In this document: one piece after another, positions 1 through 8,600 of the stretch
Layout of the letters: every line of letters begins with the position of its first letter
Numbering within the stretch: the first letter of the stretch is position 1
The notes under the pieces: generated by a model
Seen by the model: the letters and a program-made list of their open reading frames with translations, nothing else
What the model was told of the DNA's origin: nothing
Database searches by the model: none
Position numbers and translations under genes: made by a program
From: Acetobacteraceae bacterium
GTDB lineage: Bacteria > Pseudomonadota > Alphaproteobacteria > Acetobacterales > Acetobacteraceae
Assembly: GCA_947478535.1 (NCBI GenBank)
Contig: CANJXD010000149.1
Span: forward strand, 1-11,068
Direction of reading: 5' to 3'
DNA: 11,068 nt

Positions 1-47
1 GCGGCTTGGCGTCAGCGGGCGTGTCGTGCTGCCTCTGCGCGCAGGCA

Positions 48-75
48 GACGATGGGATTGTCGCGCTCCATCGTC
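48..75 (-). terminator. Stem-loop downstream of the tannase-like gene, possible terminator
   Basis: A perfect 8-bp inverted repeat (GACGATGG / CCATCGTC) with a 12-base loop starts 28 bases past the stop codon of the tannase-like gene. Position and stem fit a transcript end. No run of T follows on the minus strand, so a classic intrinsic terminator is not demonstrated; it could be a 3'-end-stabilising hairpin or chance in GC-rich DNA. The rest of positions 1-103 shows no gene I can support. Confidence 0.35.
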
Positions 76-103
76 AGCCAAAGGCGACCGCCTGGGGCTC
101 CGG

Positions 104-1648
104 CTACGGCGCGGTGCAGGCGAAGCTTTCCGGTCTGGCGGGATCGCCGGTCCCGTCGTAGCGCGGCACCATTGGATAGGGGCAGAGCGGCCGTGCGGCG
201 CCGCCTTCAGGGCGGGTCGCGATCATCCTCTCCGGCGTTTCACCCCGCTCGACCCAGGCTTCCAGCAATGGGATGGGATCGAACTGCCAGGGCGCGTCCC
301 CGGCACGCCCGCAACTCGCGATGCCGGCCCCCATGAACAGGCGGTAGAAATCACCGGTGCGGCGCAGCGCCTCCGCCTGCGGCACCTCAGGCTGCATCGC
401 CGCGGCGACGCGTTCGTAGTAGCCGATGCTGTAGCCGGGCGCATGCACGGCGCTCTGCCAGGAATGGTAGTGCAGGATGCGCACGCCGCGATCGCGCGCC
501 GCGCGCAGATCGGGATCCACGGCATCGATGATGGCGGCGATCGGCGCGCTCCGCTCGATATCGCGGAGAAGGTCGGCGCTGCGGAAGTCCCAGGTGGGAT
601 CGCCGGGGACCATGTGGCGGTAAAACAGCTCCGCCGTCGGGAAGAGCCGCGGACCGGCCGAGAGCGGCGCCCAGTACAATTCGCTCCCGGTCGCGAGGCC
701 GGGATAGAGGACCGCGCCGGTTTTTGGGTGGCGAGGCCCCGCGTAGAGGGCGCGAGACGCCTCGACCTGGGGCGGCGTCAGGCAGGCGGCGGCGTCCTGG
801 CCGGGCTGGCAGGCCAGCACGGCGGGGTCGAAGCGGCAGCGCTGGGGATCGCTGATCACGCCGTCCGCAAGCCCGTCCTGCGCATCGCAGGCGGCCAGCG
901 CGCCGCGATGCAGCAGCGCGAGCTGCGGCCGGCCGAGGGCCCCGCCCGGCCGCGCGAAGCTCATCTGCGCGTTCCAGACATAGGAGGCGCGGTTGCCGCT
1001 CTGCGAATTATTGGGATCGCCGACGACGATGCCGTCATAGTCGCCGGGATAGCGCTGCGCCGCGGTCAGCCCCTGCTTGCCGCCGGTCGAGCAGCCGTTG
1101 AAGTAGGCGTAGCGCGGCCCTCGGCCGTAGAATGTCTGGATAATTGCCCTGGCGCGCACCGTCATCTCATGCACGGCCCGGTGGCCGTAATCCTCCACCT
1201 GCTGCGAATTCCGCATCCAGGGCAGCGGATCCTCTCCGGCATGGCCGGTGTCAGTGCCGACGACGGCATAGCCACGCAGCAGCTCCGGCGCCATGTCGGA
1301 CGCCGGTACGGCGCCGCCGAAGCGGTGGTTGCCGATCCCCTGCAGACGGCCGTTCCAGCCCTGCATCGGCAGCCAGACCTCGAAACCAATGGCCGGGGAG
1401 ACCGTGCCGACCACCCGGCAATGCGCGGGCAATGCCTGGGCCCGAATGCTCGGCGCGAAGGTCGGCTCCAACTCCTCCGTGGTGAAGGGGCCGGCCGGCA
1501 CGAGCGTCGCGCTGACGATGCGTGTGTCCGGCAGGACGAGGCCGGCAAGGGCGGCGCAGTCCTGCGCCATCGCGGGGCGCCAAGCGAAGCCGGCGATCAG
1601 GATGGCGGCGGGCAGGGCGCGGCATAGCGCCGCGGGGCTTCGCTTCAT
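104..1648 (-). CDS. Secreted tannase/feruloyl esterase-family protein lacking the expected catalytic Asp and His
   Basis: This 514-residue protein belongs to the tannase/feruloyl esterase family (alpha/beta hydrolases that split phenolic esters; fungal FaeB and bacterial MHETase are members). Residues 1-28 form a signal peptide ending AMA before QDC, so the product is exported. The nucleophile motif GCSTGG (Cys186-Ser187) is intact, as is the aspartate-rich loop CDAQDGLADGVISDP near residue 255, which resembles the family's calcium-binding lid loop. The family triad is Ser, Asp, His, with cysteines next to Ser and His (CS-D-HC). Here the usual Tyr-His-Gly-Trp-Ala-Asp stretch reads YHSWQS, putting Ser399 in place of Asp, and the usual GMGHC reads GIASC, putting Ser445 in place of His while Cys446 remains. 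Length is normal and the frame is clean. The start at 1648 is chosen because it has a strong ribosome-binding site and begins the signal peptide. Family assignment is firm; activity and substrate are unknown, and loss of normal hydrolysis is inferred. Confidence 0.93.
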   Translation of the reverse strand: MKRSPAALCRALPAAILIAGFAWRPAMAQDCAALAGLVLPDTRIVSATLVPAGPFTTEELEPTFAPSIRAQALPAHCRVVGTVSPAIGFEVWLPMQGWNGRLQGIGNHRFGGAVPASDMAPELLRGYAVVGTDTGHAGEDPLPWMRNSQQVEDYGHRAVHEMTVRARAIIQTFYGRGPRYAYFNGCSTGGKQGLTAAQRYPGDYDGIVVGDPNNSQSGNRASYVWNAQMSFARPGGALGRPQLALLHRGALAACDAQDGLADGVISDPQRCRFDPAVLACQPGQDAAACLTPPQVEASRALYAGPRHPKTGAVLYPGLATGSELYWAPLSAGPRLFPTAELFYRHMVPGDPTWDFRSADLLRDIERSAPIAAIIDAVDPDLRAARDRGVRILHYHSWQSAVHAPGYSIGYYERVAAAMQPEVPQAEALRRTGDFYRLFMGAGIASCGRAGDAPWQFDPIPLLEAWVERGETPERMIATRPEGGAARPLCPYPMVPRYDGTGDPARPESFACTAP

Positions 1649-2103
1649 CGGGCGACCTCCTTCATGATCCAGCCGGCCAATACGCCAGGGCGGCATTGCT
1701 TGAACTCCGGGCGCGGATACGACGCGTCCGCTTTGTCTCGTGGCGCGGCACCCAACCGGCCCCACCCGCTCCATCCGCGGTGATCCGCGCCCAGCGCGAA
1801 GGCCGACCGGCTTTCCCTACTCCGATCCGGTACCGCCCACGCCACGCTCCGGACGCCGCTATCGCCGCTGACCCTTGCGCGATCTTCCGCCACGACGGGC
1901 TGGCCAGAGCGCGCCAGCAGCAGCAGCGCGGCGGGACGGGCCAGGATGTCAGGGACAGTGCCAGGTGTGTACGGGACGACGATCGTCGTCGGTCCGTTCG
2001 GCCGCTGTGCCTCCGGAGGCAACACCACCAGGGGAAATGCGGCTGGAGCCAAGGAGGTTCTGCGCCCGACGGCCAGCCAGCGCATGGCCCCGCTGATGGA
2101 CAT
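1645..2103 (-). pseudogene. Truncated, decayed Bug-family (tripartite tricarboxylate transporter) solute-binding protein
   Basis: The frame starting at the ATG at 2103 has a degenerate signal-peptide-like start (MRWLAVGRRTSLAPAAFPLV) followed by a recognisable Bug-family N-terminus: RPNGPTTIVVPYTPGTVPDI, then LARPAALLL, GQPVVAEDRARVSGDSG and AVPD. Family members typically have similar text (PxTIVVPYxPGxxxDxLAR, GQPVVVENRPGAxGNIG, AAPDGYT). Homology is visible only over about 2103-1825. The remaining 180 bases, to a TGA at 1645, do not read as this family; the last residues could be a scrap of its C-terminus, but this is weak. Bug proteins are about 320 residues, so more than half is missing, including much of the ligand-binding cleft. 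Substitutions at conserved points (NRPGA to DRARV, GYT lost) support decay. Intact members are periplasmic binding proteins for carboxylate-type ligands. The frame ends by overlapping the tannase-like start, so its translation could still feed that gene. Confidence 0.75.
1655..1662 (-). promoter_or_regulatory. Strong Shine-Dalgarno site of the tannase-like gene
   Basis: AAGGAGGT lies 6 bases upstream of the ATG at 1648, a near-perfect match to the anti-Shine-Dalgarno sequence. It decides this start over the ATG at 1774 in the same frame, which would place a non-signal-like arginine-rich stretch ahead of the signal peptide. The site lies inside the end of the upstream open frame, whose TGA overlaps this ATG (ATGA), an arrangement that permits translational coupling. 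Confidence 0.85.
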
Positions 2104-2379
2104 TTCCTCTCCTCGCCTCTGCGGGCTTGGCGGCGAGACTGGCAGCGCGATCAAACGCCTGTCAATGAAGCTTTCCCCACGGTCATCAGGCCTCTGACGA
2201 TAGGGGTGCATTCGTCGGAGATGAGGGGCGAACCATGGAATGGGTGCGGTGCGCTTCAGAGGGCGTTGAATACTGGGAAGAATCCGCGTTCAGCTGACTC
2301 CGTCTGAACGCAGATTGCTCCAGCAGGGCGCGGAAGAACGGGCGCCGTCCCGCCAGCCCGTCTGGTTTTCCGCAGCCTC
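2104..2379. other. Intergenic region between the RTX gene and the Bug remnant
   Basis: This 276-bp gap should hold the 3' end of the RTX transcript and any promoter for the Bug remnant and tannase-like gene. A purine-rich GAGGAGAGGAA sits directly before the ATG at 2103 and could serve as its ribosome-binding site. A perfect TTGACA lies on the minus strand at 2165-2160, but I see no acceptable -10 box 16-18 bases further on, so no promoter is called. The clearest structure is the stem-loop at 2286-2311. No additional coding sequence is supported. Confidence 0.5.
2286..2311 (-). terminator. Perfect stem-loop about 70 bp after the RTX gene, likely transcript end
   Basis: GCGTTCAG and CTGAACGC form a perfect 8-bp stem around a 10-base loop; one mismatch then allows two further pairs. 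It lies about 70 bases past the RTX stop codon. Downstream on the minus strand the sequence is GGATTCTTCCC, so there is only a weak T-rich tail. It is the best terminator candidate in the gap, but a regulatory operator or RNA-stability hairpin is also possible. Confidence 0.45.
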
Positions 2380-2691
2380 TCAGATCAGCAGGATGTCCGA
2401 GGCGGCCAGCGCCGGCAACGAAGCCAGCCTCGCGATCAGTTCCGAATCACCAGGGCCCGTGCCGTCCGCATCCCACCGCAGATTGCCTGTGCTGGTCGCA
2501 TAGGTGAACTGCGCGGTCCCTGCCGTGGCCACGCCGGTGGCGTTGCTGGCGAAGAACGCCGCGGTCAGGGTGCCGCCGGCCACCAACCCACCGCCAAAGC
2601 CCGCAGCCAGAATTTCCAACCGGTCCTCGCCCTGGGTGAAGTCCAGGATCGTGTCCCGCGATTCGGCCGAACTGAGATAGCGGAAGGCGTC
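2380..2691 (-). other. C-terminal type I secretion region of the RTX protein
   Basis: The last 103 residues follow the pattern at the end of many type I substrates: the final nonapeptides run into DAFRYLSSAESRDTILDFTQ and GEDRLEIL. After a hydrophobic/small-residue stretch come AQFTYATSTGNLRWDADGTG, an IARLASLPAL segment and the terminal DILLI. In this family an uncleaved C-terminal signal is recognised by the ABC transporter of the exporter. The presence of this intact end argues that the whole frame is a functional, secreted protein rather than a decaying repeat tract. Confidence 0.85.
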
Positions 2692-5600
2692 GATACCCTG
2701 GCCACCGGACAGGGTGTCGCCGCCAAAATTGCCGATCAGCAGGTCATCCCCCAGGCCGCCGATCAGGCTGTCGCGCCCGGCATCGCCATCCAGCGTATCG
2801 GCGCGCGCCTGGCCATCCAGCGTATCCGCCGCCCGAGTGCCGGTGAGGACGTTGCTGCCGGTATTGCCGACGCCAACCCCACCGAGCGTATTGAGCAGGA
2901 TCAGGTTCTCGACGGTGGCCGTCAGCGTGTAGTTGATCCAACTGCGAACGGTATCGATCCCATCGCCCAGCGCGCCGACGATGACATCGTTGATGTTGTC
3001 CACGGTGAACAGGTCAGCCTGCTCACCGCCCCGCATCGTATCGGCGCCCAGCCCGCCATCGATCGTGTCATCCCCGCCGAGGCCAGACAGGTCATCGGCC
3101 CCGTCGCCGCCGATCAGGCGGTCCGCCTCCCCAGCGCCGAAGAACAGGTCATTGCCGGTGGTGCCGGTCAGGTCGAAGCGTTCGAATTCGCTGTAGGTCA
3201 GCGTCCGCACTGGGCTGCCAGAGAAGCGGTTGTAGAAGTACAGGGCGGAGGGGTCCTGGATGACCCGGCCGCCTTCGCCGCTATAGGCGGTGAAATCCAC
3301 CACCAGCAGGTCGCGGCTCGTACCGCCGTTGACGAGGTCATTGCCGAGGCCGGGGTTGATGGTGTCGGCGCCTGGGCCGCCGAGAATGGTGTCATTCTGC
3401 GAGAGGCCGGCGGCGGAGATGCTGTCCGCGCCGCTGCCGAGCGTCAGGGTCAAGGCCTCGATGCCCGCCACCTTCGTGCCGTTGGACAGTGTCGTGAAAT
3501 TGACCTGGGACGTGACGAGGTTCAGGCGGATGTCGGTCCTGACCGTGCCGAGATCGGCGAGCCAATGATCGGTGCCTTCGCCGCCATGGATCGTCTCCGC
3601 GAGTCCGGTGCGGCTATCGAGCCGGTCATCGCCTGCGCCACCGATCAGGCGGTCCGTCAGGGCGCCGCCATTCAGCACGTCAGTGCCGGTGGTGCCGGTC
3701 AGGTCGAAGCGCTCGAAGCCATCATAGGTCAGGGTTCGCTGCGGGCTGCCGGAGAAGCGATTGTAGAAATAGATACCCGTGGCGTCCTGGAAGACCCGGC
3801 CGCTTTCACCGCTGTAGTTGGTGAAGTCTGCCCGCAACAGATCGACGCCCGCGCCGCCGGAGACGGTGTCATTGCCGAGGCCGGGGTCGATGCTGTCATT
3901 CCCCGCGCCGCCGAGGATGCTGTCATTCTGCGTGAAGCCTGCGGCGGTGATGCTGTCGGCGCCGCGGCCGAGCGTCAGCGTCAACGCCTCAATCCCCGCG
4001 ACCTTGGTGCGGTTGGGAAGCGTCGCGAAGCTGGTCTGGGAGGTGAGGAGGTTCAGGCGGATCGGCGGCCCGACCGTGGCGAGATCGGCGAGCCAGCGAT
4101 CCGTGCCGGCACCGCCGTCGATCGTCTCCGCGAGGCCGGTGCCGCTATCGAGCCGGTCATCGCCATCGCCGCCGATCAGGCGGTCCGTCAGCGCGCCGCC
4201 ATGCAGCGTATCGCCACCGGTGGTGCCAGTCAGGTCGAAGCGCTCGAACCCGTCATAGGTCAAGGTCCGCTGGGGGCTGCCGGAAAAGCGGTTGTAGAAG
4301 AAAATGCCGACGCCGGTGTGCAGCACCACGCCGCCTTCACCGCTGTAGGCGGTGAAATCCGCCACCAGCATATCGGTGCCCGTGCCGCCGGAGACGACGT
4401 CGTTGCCGAGGCCGGGGTCGATGCTGTCATCCCCCGCGCCGCTGATGATCGTATCGGCCTGGCTGAAGCCGGCGGCGGAGATGCTGTCCGCGCCGCGGCC
4501 GAGCGTGATGGTCAAGGCCTCGATCCCGCCGACGCTCGTGCCGTTCGACAGGAGCGTGGGCGTGGCCTGGGAACCCATGAGGCTCAGCCGGAGCGGCAGC
4601 CCGACCGTCGAGAGATCAGCGAGCCAGCGATCCGTGCCGGCGCCGCCGTCGATCGTCTCCGCGAGGCCGGTACGGCTGTCGAGCAGGTCACTGCCAGCGC
4701 CACCGATCAGGCGGTCCGTCAGCGCGCCGCCATTCAGCACATCGTCGCCGGTGGTGCCGGTGAGGTCGAAGCGCTCGAAGCCGTCATAGGTCAAGGTCCG
4801 CTGCGCGCTGCCGGAAAAGCGGTTGTAGAAATAGATGCCCGTGGCGTCCTGGATGACCCTGCCGGACTCGCCGCTGTAGTTGGTAAAATCTGCCCTCAGC
4901 AGGTCGACGCCCGCGTCGCCGGAGATCACGTCATTGCCGAGGCCTGGGTCGATGCTGTCATTCCCCGCACCACCGATGATGCGGTCATTCTGCACGAAGC
5001 TGGCGGCCGAGATGCTGTCCGCGCCCCCGCCGAGTGTCAGGGTCAGCGCTTCGATCCCCGCCACCTTCGTGCCGTTGGACAGCGTCGCGAAGCTGTCCAG
5101 GGAGGTAAGGAGATTGAGGTGCACCGCCGTCCCGACCGTGGCGAGATCGGCGATCCAGCGATCCGTGCCGGCGCCGCCATCGATCGTCTCCGCGAGGCCG
5201 GTACGGCTGTCGAGCATGTCATCGCCACCGGCACCGATCAGGCGATCCGTCAGGGTGCCACCATTCAGCGTGTCGCCGCCCGAGGTGCCGGTCAGGTCGA
5301 AGCGCTCGAACTCCGCATAGGCCAGAGTCTGCCGCGGGCTGCCGGAGAAGCGGTTGTAGAAGAGGATGCTGGTGGCGTTCTGCACCACCACGCCGCCTTC
5401 GCCGCTGTAGTCGGTGAAGTTCGCCTGCAACAGGTCGATGCCCAGGCCACCGACGACGGTATCGTTGCCCAGCCCGGGGTTGATGCTGTCATTCCCAGCG
5501 CCGCCGAGGATGCTGTCATTGCGTGAGAATCCGGCGGAGGAGACGCTGTCCGCGCCACCGCCGAGGGTGACGGCCAGCGCCTCGATCCCGGCGACCCGCG

Positions 5601-8600
5601 TGCCGTTTGAGAGCAGCACCGGTGCGACTTGGCTCGCCGCCAGGCTCAGCAGGATCGGCGTCGCGACCGCGCCAAGATCGACGGTCCAGCGATCCGAGCC
5701 GAGCCCGCCATCGATCGTCTCCGCGCCACCGATGCGGCTGTCGAGATCGTCATCGCCGTCGGCGCCGACCAGCCGGTCCGCCAGCGCACCGCCATGCAGC
5801 ACGTCATGGCCGGAGGTGCCGGTGAGGTCGAAGATCTCGATCCCGCTATAGGAGAGCGTGGCGCCCGGCCTGCCGGAGAAGCGGTTGAAGAACAGGATGG
5901 TGGTCGCGTCCTGGATGACCTGGCCGCCTTCGCCGCTATAGGCGGTGAAATCCGCCTGCAACAGGTCGGTGCCTTCGCCGGCGTCCAGTACATCATTGCC
6001 GAGGCCGGGGTTGAGGGTGTCATTCCCGGCGCCGCCACTGATCGTATCGGCCTGCCGGAAGCCGACCGCAGAAATGCTGTCGGCACCGCCACCCAGCGCC
6101 ATGGTCAGCGCCTCGATGCCACTGATGCGGCTGCCTTCCGAGAGCAGGACCGGGCCGAGCTGGCTTTGCGCCAGGCTCAGCAGGATGGGGCTGCCGATGG
6201 CGCTGAGATCGACGATCCAGCGATCCGTGCCGCCGCCGCCATCAATCGTCTCGGCGCCGCCGATCCGGCTATCCAGCTGGTCATCGCCGTCGGCGCCGAT
6301 CAGCCGGTCTGCCAGCGCGCCGCCATTCAGCACGTCATGGCCGGAGGTGCCGGTGAGGTCGAAGATCTCGATCCCGCTGTAGAGCAGCGTAGCCCCCGGC
6401 CTGCCGGAGAAGCGGTTGAAGAACAGGATGCTGGTCGCGTCCTGGATGACCTGGCCGCCTTCGCCGCCATAGGCGGTGAAATCCGCCAGCAGCAGGTCGT
6501 TGCCCGCGCCGCCGAGGACGGTGTCGTTGCCGAGGCCGGGGGCGAGGGTATCGGCGCCATCGCCGCCGCTGAGCGTATTGGCGCCGTTATTCGCTACCAG
6601 CCGGTTGTCCAGCGCATTGCCGAACAGATGCACGGCACGCACATTGTCCATCAGCCGCACATGCTCGGTGCCCAGCAGCCAGGCGGCGCTCATGTCGAAG
6701 GTCGCGATCAGTTCCGGCGTATCGAAGAACACCGCGGTCGTGATGCGGATCTCATCGATGCCGCCAGCGGCGTCCTCCACCACGCGGTCGCCGACAACGT
6801 CGAATAGCAGCAGGTCATTGCCGAGGCCGCCCACCAGGGTATCGGCGCCCATAGCGCCATCCAGCGTATTCGCGCCGGTGGTGCCGATCAGCAGGTTGGC
6901 CAAGCTGTTGCCGGTGCCGCGCAGCGCCGCGCCGCGCAGCTGCAATTCCTCGATATCGCTGCGCGCGGGGTCGCCCAGCGTGTAGTCGAGCGAGGCGATG
7001 ATGCGATCCGTACCGCCGCCGCCGCCCGTCAGGTAGCCCGCGCGGCTGTCCTCCACCACATCGGCCAGCAGGTCCACGAGATAGACGTCGTTGCCCGCGC
7101 CACCGGCCAGCGTATCGGCCGCGCCGCCGCCATCGAGCGTATCCGCGCCGAGCCCGCCGAACAGCAGGTCGGTGCCGCCGCTGCCGGACAGCAGGTCATC
7201 CCCGCCCAGCCCCTCGAAGCGATCGGCCAGGCCGTTGCCGGCAAGCGTATCGGCGAAGCCATCGGAGCCACGGAAGGCGGCGATGCCGATGTAGGAATCA
7301 CCTGCCGCGTCCCCGGTGCGGATGCCTGCGAAGATGTCGACCCGCACCGCGGCGGAGGCATGTTCATAGTAGGCGGTGTCAAACCCGCCGGCGCCGTCCA
7401 GCGTATCGGCGCCGCCCATGCCTTCCAGCACATTGTCGCCGGCATTGCCCACCAGGCGCTGCGCCAGCACATTGCCTCGCAGCGACAGCGGCGTGGTCGC
7501 CGCCGCATTGCCCGTCAGCAGCAATTCCACCATGGCGGCATCGGCCAGGACGTAGGCCACGCTGGCCTGCACCGTATCGGCACCGCCGTCGGCGAGTTCC
7601 AGGACCAGGTCGTTGGCATCATCGACCAGGATGAGGTCGCCATCCCCGCCGCCATCGAGGGTATCGGCGCCGGCCTCGCCATTCAGCGTGTCGGCGCCGA
7701 GGCCGCCCGCGATCAGGTCATTGCCCTCGAAGCCGAACAGCAGGTCGGCATCCTCGCCGCCTTCGAGGCTGTCCGCCCCGGTACCGCCATCCAGCGTATC
7801 GGCGCCGGCATCGCCAACCAGCGAATCGGCACCGTCGCCGGCATTCAGGTAGTCCGCGCCACTGTCGCCATCCAGCGTATCCGCGCCGTCGCCGCCATCG
7901 AGGCTGTCATCGCCCTTGCGGCCGAGGATGCGGTCGGCGCCGCCATGGCCGATGAGGGTGTCGTCGAAATCATCGCCGAGATCGACATCGACGATGCCAT
8001 TGCCGATGATGAGGTTGTCGAGCGCATTGCCTTCGCCGAAGCGGGCGGCGCCGGTGATGCGGAGATCCTCGATATCCGTCAGGGCGAGCAGCGAGTAGTC
8101 GATGAAGGCCAGGATGCCATCGCGCCCGCCGCCTTCACCGAATGCATCCTCATCCACCACGTCGCCGACGTCATCGACGACATAGCCGTCATCGCCGAGG
8201 CCACCGGCCATCACATCCGGGTCGTAGCTCCCATCCATGAGGTCATTGCCGAGGCCACCAACAAGAGTATCGGCGCCGACGCCGCCTCTCAGCACATCGT
8301 CGCCGCGCAGGCCGGACATGAAGTAGCCGGTGGCGCCACCGAAAGTGCCAACCAGCGTATCGCCGGCGCCATCGATATCCGCGCCGATCAAGCGGGTAAC
8401 ACTCCTCACAATATCCCCCTCGGCGTCGCCGCCGGAGGAAGCCCCGAAGTTCACCACGACCCTGACCGAGGCCTTGGAGGCTTCGTAGGTGACGGTATTC
8501 ACGCCGCCGCCGCCGTGGATGAAGTCCTCGCCGGCGCCGCCGATCAGCACGTCATCATCATCGCCGCCGATCAGCGTATCGCTGCCGGCGCCGCCGGAGA

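Noticed and set aside
12..71. 19-codon minus-strand frame after the tannase-like gene
   Set aside because: It is short, has no ribosome-binding site and overlaps the stem-loop at 48-75. Nothing supports translation.
26..1627. Long plus-strand open frame (533 codons) opposite the tannase-like gene
   Set aside because: Its arginine/alanine/glycine-rich product has no recognisable domain, and the minus strand carries a clear family match with signal peptide and ribosome-binding site. It is a GC-driven antisense frame.
2160..2165. Perfect TTGACA (-35-like) on the minus strand upstream of the Bug remnant
   Set aside because: No convincing -10 hexamer follows at 16-18 bases, so a promoter is not supported from sequence alone.
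1522..2307. 261-codon plus-strand open frame across the Bug remnant and gap
   Set aside because: The product is low-complexity and Arg/Ala/Pro-rich, while the opposite strand has Bug-family text in the same place.
3565..5526. 653-codon plus-strand open frame across the repeat array
   Set aside because: It is antisense to the RTX repeats. Because the period (531) is a multiple of three, a stop-free frame in one unit stays stop-free in the others, so its length is a by-product of repetition.
3040..6575. Regular repetition considered as CRISPR or satellite DNA
   Set aside because: Units are 531 bp, contiguous and protein-coding in one frame, with no short repeats separated by unique spacers.
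5629..6807. 392-codon plus-strand open frame with internally repeated protein text
   Set aside because: It is the same antisense effect of the 531-bp repeats and GC-rich codons. No ribosome-binding site or known domain was seen.
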